A stretch of DNA of 60,945 nt from positions 1 through 60,945 of the forward strand of contig MAAN01000038.1 of assembly GCA_002163135.1 (NCBI GenBank), read 5' to 3'. The stretch is from Alphaproteobacteria bacterium 46_93_T64 (GTDB taxonomy: Bacteria; Pseudomonadota; Alphaproteobacteria; Sneathiellales; Sneathiellaceae). Shown here piece by piece: positions 46,366-55,925 of this stretch. How positions within the stretch are numbered: the first letter of the stretch is position 1; each line of letters starts with the position of its first letter. Made by a program: the position numbers and the translations under genes. The notes below the pieces were generated by a model that searched no databases, was not told the DNA's origin, and was given only the letters and a program-made list of their open reading frames with translations.

Positions 46366-46847
46366 AAATGCACACCACGAAGCAACAGCAATATAGAGCT
46401 CCTATCTTGATGACGCCAAGCGAGCTATCTGAAAAAATTTCGAGGCTTTCTCAAATTTTGGATTTTGAAAATGAGCTATTGGAACTACGAAGTCCACAAT
46501 CCATGTCCGAACATCAGGCGGAAAAAACACGTTTGGTCGCGATTTATAATCAGCAAATGATGCTGATTAAAGCAAGTCCTGATCACTTTAAGAGGTTTCC
46601 TCAGAAAGAGATCGACAAGCTCAAAAGTATTAGTCAGAGTTTTTACGAAACGCTAGATACGCATTTCAGAAAACTCTCAACAGTGAAAACAGTAACAGAG
46701 GGATTGGTAAAAGCCGTTGCAAATGAAGTGGCAAAGAAAAATGCCCCCCCTAAAACTTATTCGGCAAACGCAGCATTTCAAACAAGTGTTTCATCCCGCA
46801 ACAACAGGACGTTGGGCGGCGCAATATCTCTAAATGAAGTTGTATGA
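46362..46847 (+). CDS. FlgN-like flagellar chaperone
   Basis: A 161-residue helical protein with FlgN-like features: LSEKISRLSQILDFENELLELRSPQSM, EKTRLVAIYNQQMMLIKASP and a second long helix, followed by a lysine/asparagine-rich tail. FlgN-type proteins hold the hook-junction proteins FlgK and FlgL before export. Position at the end of flgI-flgJ is consistent. The similarity is fold-level, so a different flagellar accessory role is possible. Confidence 0.7.
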   Translation: MKMHTTKQQQYRAPILMTPSELSEKISRLSQILDFENELLELRSPQSMSEHQAEKTRLVAIYNQQMMLIKASPDHFKRFPQKEIDKLKSISQSFYETLDTHFRKLSTVKTVTEGLVKAVANEVAKKNAPPKTYSANAAFQTSVSSRNNRTLGGAISLNEVV

Positions 46848-46949
46848 AAGGTTGTTGGAAAATTAGCTTATTGGGAAAGCTTAGAAAGTAAGATTAAGGA
46901 ACAAAAAAATCAGGCACGCGAAAGAGAACAGGACATTAAATCCCCGTTC

Positions 46950-47324
46950 TCAAACACGACTATCAAAAGCTAGACCTTCTAGCTCGCGGTAATAAGCTAC
47001 TCTCCGAAGCACATAATCTCCAGGGAACTGCTTAATCACTTCGCCGGTGTCTGAATTAACAAGACGATAGACGAAACGACCGCTATCAATATCCTGATCG
47101 ATTGAAAATCTTCCTACCGGATTATTTTCATCTTCAAAAAACGGACCTATAGCTTGCTCCGCTCGTCTAACAGGATCGTCAATTTCGGCCACTTGCTTCT
47201 GAACGGACTGTTCTAATTCAACACGCTCTTTCTCACTAGGGGCCTCTTCTCGCACCGGAACACTATCTTCAGGTTTTACCCCAGAAAGGCCGATACTTGT
47301 TTTTGGTAATGGGGCTACGTCCAT
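46950..47324 (-). CDS. FlaG-like protein
   Basis: About 124 residues. The C-terminal third, RFVYRLVNSDTGEVIKQFPGDYVLRRVAYYRELEGL, matches the FlaG domain (a short beta-hairpin with GEVI-x-Q-x-P followed by a helix). The N-terminal part is charged and probably disordered. FlaG affects filament length in some bacteria, but its mechanism is unclear. I chose ATG 47324 because AGGAG lies 7 bases upstream. It converges on the flgN-like gene. Confidence 0.8.
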   Translation of the reverse strand: MDVAPLPKTSIGLSGVKPEDSVPVREEAPSEKERVELEQSVQKQVAEIDDPVRRAEQAIGPFFEDENNPVGRFSIDQDIDSGRFVYRLVNSDTGEVIKQFPGDYVLRRVAYYRELEGLAFDSRV

Positions 47325-47913
47325 TTCGCAACTCCTCACTCTTTCTCTAACAGGTCATTATAAACAAAAACTCGTTACCAACTCGTAAACAACACTCTAC
47401 AGTTCTTACATCACATAAGCGACAAACAAAATACCTTAACAGTTTCACCGCCAAAGGCGGAATAACAACAAAGCGCAACTGTTGAAGATTGAAGCCGCGA
47501 TAAAAATTTTCGGATTAAGTGCTCTTTCCTGACAACCTTGGTTGGAAAAAAGCAATTTCTGCGAACGTTGAAGAAATGAAAAAATCAAATCTCAACTCTG
47601 CTGAAGAGAAGGCAACTTTCCTATTTTAAGGTCAAGCAGTGCTTGAGGTATACTAACCCATAAAGATAAATGCAAATTACATGCCAGTCCCCCAACTGAT
47701 TAAGTTGTTGTTATTATTGTATTAATTCTATTTTAACTATACAATTTACTAGGTATTTTGTGCCTAGTAGGAACATTTTACCCATGAGTCGGGAAAATTA
47801 TTCCCACTAATAAATCTGGGTTCAATTTGATTCAATTTTGATGAAATTGTCCTTCTTTTCATCATGTAGTCCCTGGACTTCATCAACAAAAAGAAGGAAA
47901 AACGGAAGGTATC
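47325..47913. other. gene-poor spacer between flaG-like and marR-like genes
   Basis: About 590 bases with no clear gene and many AT tracts. Small hairpins occur (for example CCGCC/GGCGG at 47448-47460) without T-runs. One reading frame from GTG 47519 to 47629 encodes 36 residues with a plausible composition but no ribosome site; it could be a gene remnant. Confidence 0.4.
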
Positions 47914-48387
47914 TTACATCCCATATTGAATGTAATCAGTCCACACACGCTCAATTTGGCGCAGCGCCTTGCGTGTATTTTCTAGATCTGGCGAAGGATT
48001 GGAGTTAGCAAGCATACCAGCCTGCTTTTCTTCAGAAACAGCCAGCTTTTCAATCAATTCCAAGCCTTTATCTGACAAACGGATCATTGTCGCACGCCTG
48101 TCACGCTCTGATTTCTCTTGAAGGAGATACCCCATCTCAACAAGCTTCTTCAAATTATAGGATGCATTTGATCCTTGATAATAGCCACGCGACATCAATT
48201 CACGGACATTTATTTCCTCTTTACCAATATTGGCCAACAGCAGCGCTTGTACTGCATTTATATCGGTAACATCCATCAAAGCCAATTCTGCGCGCAACAC
48301 ATCTAGAAACCGACGGTGCAATCGCTCAATTAACCTTGTCATCTCATGATAATCTTCAACCACTGGAACCCCTTTACAGGTGACCAT
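47914..48387 (-). CDS. MarR-family regulator (LdtR-like)
   Basis: A 157-residue winged-helix repressor. Seen: an N-terminal dimer helix (YHEMTRLIERLHRRFLDVLRAEL), the recognition region EINVRELMSRGYYQGSNASYNLKKLVEMGYL, the wing ERDRRATMIRLSDKG, and a C-terminal dimerisation helix. It resembles the alphaproteobacterial LdtR group that controls cell wall and stress genes. Start is uncertain: a GTG at 48363 has a better AAGGGG site than the ATG at 48387. Its targets are unknown. Confidence 0.88.
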   Translation of the reverse strand: MVTCKGVPVVEDYHEMTRLIERLHRRFLDVLRAELALMDVTDINAVQALLLANIGKEEINVRELMSRGYYQGSNASYNLKKLVEMGYLLQEKSERDRRATMIRLSDKGLELIEKLAVSEEKQAGMLANSNPSPDLENTRKALRQIERVWTDYIQYGM

Positions 48388-48914
48388 TCACCTATCCCTA
48401 AAATGAAGTATTCTGCGCCCCAATCTGACCAAACAACCTTAAAAAATTGTAAAGCCCGCTCAATTCTTTTCTCAGGTTATTGAAATTGGACATTTTTTTG
48501 GGGATTTTAACGCAAATCGCCTTGTATATTTGTCAAAATTCGGGAAACTCTAGTGATAGAAGTATAAATTCAATAGCTTTTCTTCCTTGATTTGAACTTG
48601 GTAGCTTTCGTGTAAAGTTATCCGCATACATCGTCTATATGTTGCGGACCCCCTCACCAAACACACAACCAGTACTACTAATTCTCATAATATCTTTGAA
48701 AAACGCTCGGAAATACATAAGTGTTCAGTTGAATTTCCAGAAAGAAACTGTGACATTTCGGCAAACATATGGCAATAAATTCACTAAAACATGCGATATG
48801 GTTGATTTACCATGTTGAACTTAGCGTAAATGATTCTGTGATAAAGTTTTGATTCCGTACGATTTTTAACTTTTCACAGGTATATTAAGCCTGTTCGATT
48901 CGGCCAAAAGGAGT
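48388..48914. other. divergent spacer upstream of marR-like and DUF2336 genes
   Basis: 527 bases, AT-rich. One imperfect hairpin at 48622-48647 (CCGCA-t-ACAT with ATGTTGCGG) lacks a T-run, so it is not a terminator. Promoters for both flanking genes must lie here, but I cannot pinpoint them. No gene is convincing. Confidence 0.45.
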
Positions 48915-50111
48915 ATGGCCAATAACGAGGCAGGCCAAAAAGGCGTATCTATGGTTGAAAGTACTGATGTGGAGCTGAGTAATCTGATGGCGCTGTCTCG
49001 AGACAGCAGCAAAGATGCACGTCGGCTATTGTTCGAAAATATGAGCGGGCTTTTCCTGACAGAAGAGGATCGCCTTAACGAACAAGAGCGCGCCCACATC
49101 TCGGACATCATGACAAAGCTGTTGGTTGATGTAGAGCTTTCCGTCAGAAAAACACTTGCCGAGAAACTCAGCGCTTCCAATCAAGCCCCGTCAGAACTCA
49201 TTACACTTCTTGCCAATGATGATATCAATGTTGCTCGCCCAGTTCTAATTAGAAGCCGTGTTTTAATGGAACAAAGTCTGCTTGATATTATTGAGCTCCG
49301 GAGTAAAGAGCATTTGCTCGCAATCACAGAACGCGAAGACATCAGCCCGATCATCAGTGACTTGCTAATCGAATATGGTGATGACGATGTGATCGAACAA
49401 CTTATTCATAATAAAGATGCCGATATTTCAAAAGAAGCTTTGGCACTGCTTGTAGAAGAATCAAAACGCGTCGATCGCTTTCAAGAGCCCCTCCTCGCGC
49501 GTCATGATTTACCTACTGACCTCGCACATAAAATGTTCTGGTGGGTATCAGCTGCACTCCGTCGCCAAATATTGTCGTCATTTGAAATTGATGCCAACTT
49601 TCTTGATCAGCAAATTGCCAGTTCTGCGCAAAAACATATTGAAGACCCGTCGGTGGCAGAATTTGGCGAAAGCCATGCGGATCGCTTGGCAGCACACCTA
49701 GCTGCAAAAAACGAGCTCAATGAAAAAACACTTATCCAGTCTCTTAAAAGTCGGCAAATCAGGTTATTCCTCTCGGGCATATCTATAAAGACTGGATTGA
49801 ATACGACGACATTAAGCCGTTTTATACACGATAAAAATGCGGAAGCGATGGCCGTGACATGCAAATCTCTTGGCTTTGACAGAAACAGTTTTTCGGCTGT
49901 ATTCTTGCTTACACGGCGCGGGGGCGTTGTATCTAGTAGCGGGAAAGCCGCCATAAAACCTGCTGATATTGAAGCTGTCATGAAATTCTATGACAAACTA
50001 ACACAAGAGAATGCAAAGGCAGTCGTTGAACATTGGAAACTTGATAGCGGCTATCTGGACGCGATTGATGAAATAGACGAACAAATAAATGACCAACGCG
50101 TATATCTATAA
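48915..50111 (+). CDS. DUF2336 protein, copy 1
   Basis: A 398-residue alpha-helical, probably HEAT-like repeat protein of the alphaproteobacterial DUF2336 family. Seen: SRDSSKDARRLLFENMSGLFL, VELSVRKTLAEKLS, LLANDDINVARPVLIRS, VLMEQSLLDIIELRSKEHLLAIAE-like segments that recur every 35-40 residues. No membrane segment or catalytic motif. Function is unknown. The first ATG is only one base from AAGGAG; the ATG at 48951 (MVEST) with better spacing may be the true start. It precedes a histidine kinase and a second DUF2336 gene. Confidence 0.85.
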   Translation: MANNEAGQKGVSMVESTDVELSNLMALSRDSSKDARRLLFENMSGLFLTEEDRLNEQERAHISDIMTKLLVDVELSVRKTLAEKLSASNQAPSELITLLANDDINVARPVLIRSRVLMEQSLLDIIELRSKEHLLAITEREDISPIISDLLIEYGDDDVIEQLIHNKDADISKEALALLVEESKRVDRFQEPLLARHDLPTDLAHKMFWWVSAALRRQILSSFEIDANFLDQQIASSAQKHIEDPSVAEFGESHADRLAAHLAAKNELNEKTLIQSLKSRQIRLFLSGISIKTGLNTTTLSRFIHDKNAEAMAVTCKSLGFDRNSFSAVFLLTRRGGVVSSSGKAAIKPADIEAVMKFYDKLTQENAKAVVEHWKLDSGYLDAIDEIDEQINDQRVYL

Positions 50112-50150
50112 GCGTGATGGTGAAAGATTAGGGGAGGCCAAGTCAAAGAC

Positions 50151-51779
50151 TTGGCGATAATAACAATGACCGAGAAATCACTGGGAAGTGTTATATCGTT
50201 GCGAAAGGGTGTTGAAAACACCAATGACGCAATTGCGTCTGGAATCCAAAGCGTCATTAGCCGGGATTTCTTTGATGCTGTATTTGAGCAAGCGCAACCA
50301 ATGTATATCGCGCGGCCAGATGGTGCTGTCTTATACGTAAACTCTCGATATACAGAAATATTTGGTAGCGTTGCTCCAAACAAAGCGAAAGATAAAATCT
50401 TTCCCTCCTTGAAAGCCGATCACCTAGATATTGTAAATAGAATTTCCACCACTCAGGATGCTGAAACCAAACAAGTCTCTATAGAAACCCCTCAAGGTAC
50501 CGAGTACTACCTCTCCCGACATTTCCCAATATTTGATAAAAACGACGGATTCATCGCTATTTGTGGGTCTTTCATCAATTCTACACGTCAGGTAAATGCT
50601 GAAACACGTCTACGTCTTGAAAAACGAAGATTTCTGGATATTACTCGTGCCGCCTCTGACTGGATTTGGGAAACCAATGCACACGGAGAAATCACCTTTG
50701 TATCAGATCGCGCAATACAAGCTGTCGGTTTACCCCCGCTCCTTTTGAAGGGTAAACTCCTAACAGAACTTGGTACTTTTCATGCTGCTCCCGGCGAACT
50801 GAGCAAAGCAGAAGCCGCGGTCACGAAACATATACCTTTCCGCTCCGTTCCGATGACGATCAGAAATCCTGAGGCTGAAGAAAAAGTATTCAATATAAGC
50901 GGCGTGCCTGTTTTCAATGAAAAGGGCCGTTTCACCGGGTATCGCGGAACAAGTGATGATATTACGGCTCGGTTAAACGCTGAGAATGACGCCTCAATTT
51001 CAAGGGCCGATCTCGAAAAAGCAATAACCGAAATCACCCATAAAAACCTACAACTGGAAACGACAGCTAAGAAGGCAGTTGCCGCGGCCCGTGCGAAGGA
51101 TGAATTCCTTGCAACTATGAGCCATGAGCTCCGAACACCGCTCAATGCCATCATGGGCTTTGCTGAAGTAATCGGTATGGAGACTTTTGGTCCCATCAGT
51201 GAAAAATACAAGGAATACATTGGCGATATCTACAATTCAGGAAAACACCTTCTCAGCCTTATCGAAGATATTCTGGATATAGCCCGAATTGAAAGTGATC
51301 GTATCCCGATTGACATCGTAAAAACGTCACTCCAGGAAATTGTACGAGACTCTCTTATTTTGGTGCAAAAACGAGCCAATGATAAAGATCTGGATTTGAC
51401 AGAAGTTCGAATCGATCAAGATTTTGATCTGAAAGTGGATCCGACTCGCTGCCTTCAGATAATTGTTAACATACTCGGCAATGCTGTGAAATTTACGCCA
51501 AACGGAGGCCAGATAGGCATAGACACAGCCATTGAAGGCAATGACCTACTCCTGACCGTTTGGGATACAGGCCCTGGTATAGAATTTTCAGAGCAAGAGC
51601 AAATTTTTGAAGCTTTCAAACAGGCCCATAACGGAATTTACAGTCGCGGTGAAGACGGTGTTGGACTAGGCCTGACTTTGTCACTGAAATTAGCTCGTTT
51701 GATGGGTGGCGATATTACAGTTCAAAGTGAGCCCGGCCAAGGAAGTCGCTTTACTGCGAAACTTCCTCTTATGTTGTAA
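50151..51779 (+). CDS. PAS sensor histidine kinase between two DUF2336 genes
   Basis: A 542-residue soluble kinase. Two PAS domains are visible (RPDGAVLYVNSRYTEIFG at about 60-150 and ASDWIWETNAHGEITFVSD at about 165-285, the latter with a PAC-like end GYRGTSDDITAR), then a coiled linker, a HisKA domain with SHELRTP (His325), and HATPase with VWDTGPGIE and GVGLGLTLSL. No transmembrane segment or receiver domain. TTG start at 50151, or ATG 50166. Flanking genes suggest that a DUF2336 protein is part of its signalling route. Confidence 0.9.
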   Translation: MAIITMTEKSLGSVISLRKGVENTNDAIASGIQSVISRDFFDAVFEQAQPMYIARPDGAVLYVNSRYTEIFGSVAPNKAKDKIFPSLKADHLDIVNRISTTQDAETKQVSIETPQGTEYYLSRHFPIFDKNDGFIAICGSFINSTRQVNAETRLRLEKRRFLDITRAASDWIWETNAHGEITFVSDRAIQAVGLPPLLLKGKLLTELGTFHAAPGELSKAEAAVTKHIPFRSVPMTIRNPEAEEKVFNISGVPVFNEKGRFTGYRGTSDDITARLNAENDASISRADLEKAITEITHKNLQLETTAKKAVAAARAKDEFLATMSHELRTPLNAIMGFAEVIGMETFGPISEKYKEYIGDIYNSGKHLLSLIEDILDIARIESDRIPIDIVKTSLQEIVRDSLILVQKRANDKDLDLTEVRIDQDFDLKVDPTRCLQIIVNILGNAVKFTPNGGQIGIDTAIEGNDLLLTVWDTGPGIEFSEQEQIFEAFKQAHNGIYSRGEDGVGLGLTLSLKLARLMGGDITVQSEPGQGSRFTAKLPLML

Positions 51780-51887
51780 CCATCGCTACAAAGTACATAT
51801 TTTACCTTAATATGTTGTGATATTTATGGTTTGTTAACATCCCGGAGACAATATTCACACATAGATTTCACAACTAGGTACGATAAT

Positions 51888-53000
51888 TTGAGCGCCCAAA
51901 ATCAGGGAAATATTAATCAAATCTTGAATTTGGTTGAACTTGCTGAGGACAAATCTAGTGCTCAGAGAAAATTTCTCTATGAAAAAATTGGTAAATTCCT
52001 TGTTGAGGATAACGAGTCTTTTTCAACCGCTGAAAAAGAACTTATGGCAGACATTTTATGTCGTATTACTTCTGACGTAGAAAAATCAATCCGCGCCCAC
52101 TTTGCTAGAAATATTTCGGGGATGAAAGATATCCCGAACGACTTAGTCGTCTTCTTAGCGAATGATGAGATTGAAGTTGCGCTGCCCATCCTAAAGGAAA
52201 GCGGCATACTGCAGGAAACCGACCTCATCAGGATCATCCACACCCGCTCTTCGCAACACCAGTTAGCTATCGCGGCACGTAGGAATATCAGCACAGCCGT
52301 TTCTCAAGCACTTTGTGACACTGACGATACGAATATATGCGTATGCCTTCTTAACAATCACTCTGCAAATATTTCTGATGATACACTTGAAATATTTGGT
52401 CACAAATCAGAGAATATAATAGCGTATCAAAAACCTCTCGTACAACGCCCTTTCCTGCCCGATCATATAGCTGAGAAAATGTACCGTTGGGTTTCTATGT
52501 CTCTCCGTGAGATTATTGTCGATAGATTTGACGTTAACCCCCAGATTTTGTCCATCAATCAGCATGACAGAGAAGAAACGATAAGATCCATTTCAGATCA
52601 AATGGATCCCTCAGAAATGCTTGTGGACAAACTACATACGGCTGGAGAACTTACAGTTGGATTTTTACTGAAATCCCTTCGTCAGGGTGAGGTAGACTTA
52701 TTTGAATTCACTTTTGCCAAATTACTGAATTTATCACGCTCCCAAATTCAAGGCATCCTCTACACAGATGACCCGCAACTTCTGGGAGTTGCATGCAAAG
52801 TTCTAGAGCTGGACAAAGTGGTTTATTCTACAATGCTTGATTTAATGCTTTCAACAAAGCCACCGAAAGCAGCGCTTTCCCCAACGGAAAAAGAAGATGT
52901 TTTGAGTTTTTATGGGTTACTGAAAACAGAGGCGGCTGTACGTGCCATTAACAATACGCGCTTTTTGGCCGGCGAAATCAAATATTACGAAACAAATTAA
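51888..53000 (+). CDS. DUF2336 protein, copy 2
   Basis: About 370 residues, a divergent paralogue of the protein at 48915: EDKSSAQRKFLYEKIGKFLVED, DVEKSIRAHFARNIS, FLANDEIEVALPILKESGIL and RGWVS-like YRWVSMSLREIIVDRFDV align to the same positions in copy 1. I start at TTG 51888 because AGG precedes it and the alignment with copy 1 begins there; the frame is open upstream to 51831. Function unknown; helical repeat scaffold likely. Confidence 0.83.
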   Translation: MSAQNQGNINQILNLVELAEDKSSAQRKFLYEKIGKFLVEDNESFSTAEKELMADILCRITSDVEKSIRAHFARNISGMKDIPNDLVVFLANDEIEVALPILKESGILQETDLIRIIHTRSSQHQLAIAARRNISTAVSQALCDTDDTNICVCLLNNHSANISDDTLEIFGHKSENIIAYQKPLVQRPFLPDHIAEKMYRWVSMSLREIIVDRFDVNPQILSINQHDREETIRSISDQMDPSEMLVDKLHTAGELTVGFLLKSLRQGEVDLFEFTFAKLLNLSRSQIQGILYTDDPQLLGVACKVLELDKVVYSTMLDLMLSTKPPKAALSPTEKEDVLSFYGLLKTEAAVRAINNTRFLAGEIKYYETN

Positions 53001-53093
53001 CTTCTAAGATCTCTTCCCAAAACACCCCAAAGCCTCTAATCTACTTTCATATATGCCACCTTGTTGGCATCACTTTCTTCAAGTGGATTTGAA

Positions 53094-54086
53094 ATGATAG
53101 ACCCCTTTGGCAGACACGTATCTTATCTGCGAGTATCCGTTACAGATCGATGCGATTTTCGTTGTACTTATTGTATGGCAGAAAATATGACTTTTCTGCC
53201 AAAAAAAGACGTCCTGAACCTTGAGGAGCTTGAAGCGATAACAGCTGCCTTTATTCGAAAAGGTGTGCGGAAAGTGCGTCTAACTGGCGGGGAACCGTTA
53301 GTGCGTAAAGGCATCATGGCCCTCATCAACAGTCTTGGGCGCTACCTTCAAAGCGGTGAACTGGATGAACTGACCCTTACCACAAACGGTAGCCAACTTT
53401 CCAAATATTCAAAAGAGCTTTTTCAAGCGGGTGTTCGGCGAATAAATGTTTCATTAGACACCTTAGATCCGGAAAACTTTAAAAAAATCACCCGGTGGGG
53501 TGACATCAACAAAGTACTTTCAGGACTTGATACCGCACAAAATGCTGGATTAAAGATCAAGCTAAATACAGTAGCCGTACGCGGCGGAAACGACCATGAA
53601 CTTGATGATATGGTTCGTTGGGCAGGTGATCGTGGCATGGACATCACCTTCATTGAAACTATGCCAATGGGCGCTATTGACGAGCTTCGCTCTGATCGTT
53701 TTCTCCCTCTTTCCGAGGTTAAAGAAAATCTTGCGAAAAATTGGACTATGACAGATAGCAGCCACAAAACTGGCGGCCCTGCCGATTACGTAAATATTGC
53801 CGAAACCGGTCAACGCGTTGGTTTTATCACTCCTTTGTCTCACAATTTTTGTGAAAGCTGTAATCGGGTCAGGCTTACTTGCACAGGAATGCTTTATATG
53901 TGCTTGGGTCAAAACGATAATGCTGACTTGAAGAAAATCATCCGATCTGAAGGCGGCGTCGAAGCACTTGACGCAGCTATAGATGAAGCTATTGGCCGCA
54001 AGCCCAAAGGGCACGACTTCATTATCGATCGCCAGAGTGATCACATTCCAGCCGTGGCGCGTCATATGAGCGTAACCGGCGGCTAA
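53094..54086 (+). CDS. moaA: GTP 3',8-cyclase MoaA
   Basis: Radical SAM enzyme that rearranges GTP to 3',8-cyclo-dihydro-GTP, the first step to molybdenum cofactor. About 330 residues: the SAM cluster motif CDFRCTYC (Cys20, Cys24, Cys27), the GGEP motif, and a second cluster [11 protein letters not shown] near the C-terminus, which ends with the conserved GG needed for activity. ATG 53094 is chosen behind GTGGA. Other moa genes are not in the window. Confidence 0.97.
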   Translation: MIDPFGRHVSYLRVSVTDRCDFRCTYCMAENMTFLPKKDVLNLEELEAITAAFIRKGVRKVRLTGGEPLVRKGIMALINSLGRYLQSGELDELTLTTNGSQLSKYSKELFQAGVRRINVSLDTLDPENFKKITRWGDINKVLSGLDTAQNAGLKIKLNTVAVRGGNDHELDDMVRWAGDRGMDITFIETMPMGAIDELRSDRFLPLSEVKENLAKNWTMTDSSHKTGGPADYVNIAETGQRVGFITPLSHNFCESCNRVRLTCTGMLYMCLGQNDNADLKKIIRSEGGVEALDAAIDEAIGRKPKGHDFIIDRQSDHIPAVARHMSVTGG

Positions 54087-54160
54087 CATGTATGCATTTA
54101 CAAAGACAACTTAAAAAGAACCAGCATTAGTATACGTAGCGGGATTGGCGGGGAACAGCC

Positions 54161-54922
54161 TTGAGCAAAATACATTTTACCAGTAGCGATACCGAAAATG
54201 CGCAAGCTGCATGTAAGCGATTGATCCATCAATATGGTCAAAACCGTATTCTTGAAGCAGAAGTCATTGTTGCTCTTGGCGGCGATGGTTTCATGCTGGA
54301 GACGATGCATCGATATATGGCGAGCGAACTCCCGATTTATGGCATGAACCAGGGCACGGTTGGATTCTTGCTCAATAATTATTCTGAAGATGATTTATAT
54401 GGTAGGTTGTCAAAAGGTAAGATCACAAAACTTCATCCGCTTAAAATGACGGCAAAAGACATGAACGGTAAAATTACCGAAGTGTTAGCTATCAACGAAG
54501 TCTCCTTGCTTCGAGAAAGCCGTCAAACCGCTAAAATTCAAATCGCCATTGATGGAAATATAAAGGTCGAAGAATTAACATGTGACGGCGTCCTTGTCGC
54601 CACACCTGCCGGAAGTACGGCATACAATTTTTCAGCACATGGTCCTATTTTGCCTGTAAACGCAGGAGTACTCGCACTTACTCCAATTAGCGCTTTTCGC
54701 CCACGCAGGTGGCGCGGAGCCATATTGCCACGCGAAGCCAAAATTGAATTTGAAATTCAAGAGAGCAAAAAACGCCCCGTGAGTGCTGTAGCCGATGCAG
54801 TCGAAATTCGGGACGTTAGCTCGGTAATAGTCGAAGAAGCCCCTGAAATAACTATCCATCTGCTGTTTGATCCAGAACACAATCTGGAACAACGTATTTT
54901 AGACGAACAATTTATTCTGTAA
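54161..54922 (+). CDS. nadK: NAD kinase
   Basis: Phosphorylates NAD to NADP, the sole source of NADP. The 253-residue protein has GGDG at 40-43, the [10 protein letters not shown] motif, and the glycine-rich [18 protein letters not shown] loop that binds NAD. TTG start with GGGGAA a few bases upstream. It follows moaA after about 75 bases and precedes the hydratase by 11 bases. Confidence 0.96.
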   Translation: MSKIHFTSSDTENAQAACKRLIHQYGQNRILEAEVIVALGGDGFMLETMHRYMASELPIYGMNQGTVGFLLNNYSEDDLYGRLSKGKITKLHPLKMTAKDMNGKITEVLAINEVSLLRESRQTAKIQIAIDGNIKVEELTCDGVLVATPAGSTAYNFSAHGPILPVNAGVLALTPISAFRPRRWRGAILPREAKIEFEIQESKKRPVSAVADAVEIRDVSSVIVEEAPEITIHLLFDPEHNLEQRILDEQFIL

Positions 54923-54933
54923 AAGGTGAGCAC

Positions 54934-55701
54934 ATGAGCGAACAAGTCATAGTTTCTGTCGAAAATGGCATACAAAAACTGACCATTAATAGAGCAGAAA
55001 AAAAGAACGCATTGACGCAAGATATGTATGCAATTTTAGCCGATAGCCTGGTGAATGCTGAAACAAACCCTGATATTCGGGTCAGCGTAATTACCGGGAC
55101 TGCAGACAGCTTCACTAGCGGTAACGATCTAATGGATTTTCTCCAAAACCCCGCGCAAGACGAGAAAACACCGGTCATCCGGTTTCTTAATGCTTTGGCC
55201 ATCATACGCAAACCACTAGTGGCTGCAGTAAACGGTCTGGCAGTTGGGGTTGGCACAACAATGCTCTTGCACTGTGATTTGGTGTATGCATCGGAAAACG
55301 CTTCCTTCACACTTCCTTTTGTAAACCTAGCTTTGGTTCCAGAAGCGGCATCCAGCTATTTGTTGCCCAAAATGCTTGGACATCAGCGCGCTGCAGAACT
55401 GCTGCTATTAGGTGAGAAATTCGATGCTGAAAAAGCACTTAGATACGGTATTGTAAACGAAATCGTTTCAGCTGAAGATTTGGAAAAAACAGCGATGGGT
55501 GCTGCTGAAAAACTTGCAGCCAAAGCACCGGAGGCCCTGCGTCTCGCGAAAAGCCTTATGAAAGGTGACGGCGACAAGGTCCTTGAGCAAATGAAAGAAG
55601 AAGGCGAAATCTTCCAATCTCGCCTTGTCTCACCTGAAGCCCGTGAAGCTATGACAGCTTTTATGGAACGTCGTACACCAGATTTTACTAAGTTCTCGTA
55701 A
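54934..55701 (+). CDS. enoyl-CoA hydratase/isomerase family protein
   Basis: A 255-residue crotonase-fold protein. Landmarks: LTINRAEKKNALTQDMYAIL, ITGTADSFTSGNDLMDFL (oxyanion hole), VNGLAVGVGTTMLLHCDLVYAS, and the catalytic glutamate region NLALVPEAASSYLLPKMLG. Whether it hydrates enoyl-CoA or isomerises it cannot be decided here. Typical of beta-oxidation-type enzymes. A terminator closes the moaA-nadK-hydratase stretch. Confidence 0.93.
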   Translation: MSEQVIVSVENGIQKLTINRAEKKNALTQDMYAILADSLVNAETNPDIRVSVITGTADSFTSGNDLMDFLQNPAQDEKTPVIRFLNALAIIRKPLVAAVNGLAVGVGTTMLLHCDLVYASENASFTLPFVNLALVPEAASSYLLPKMLGHQRAAELLLLGEKFDAEKALRYGIVNEIVSAEDLEKTAMGAAEKLAAKAPEALRLAKSLMKGDGDKVLEQMKEEGEIFQSRLVSPEAREAMTAFMERRTPDFTKFS

Positions 55702-55719
55702 TTAAAGAGAAATTCTATA

Positions 55720-55754
55720 AAAAAGAGAGTTATCCACTAGATAGCTCTCTTTTT
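55720..55754 (+). terminator. rho-independent terminator after the enoyl-CoA hydratase
   Basis: Stem of 15 bp, AAAAAGAGAGTTATC / GATAGCTCTCTTTTT (55720-55734 with 55740-55754) with one wobble pair and a 5-base loop, followed by a T-rich run. Confidence 0.92.
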
Positions 55755-55925
55755 ATTTAAATTTTATTCAAATTTGTTACTAATTTTACTTAAGTAATAA
55801 TTTTTTTTTATTTTATTGTTACTTATTTCGTAAATCAATATTAATTTTTTTACTTTACATTCCACTAAATCAACAGACAAACATCCCGTTAGTATTGTCG
55901 TTAACGATTTAAGTGGAGAAATTCA
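55755..55925 (+). promoter_or_regulatory. AT-rich leader of the parA-like operon with palindromes
   Basis: Very AT-rich 170 bases. A perfect 12-base palindrome TTACTTAAGTAA (55786-55797) and several TTACT/TTACTTA half-sites recur. They could be an operator for the ribbon-helix-helix-like gene two positions downstream; this is inference. Confidence 0.45.
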
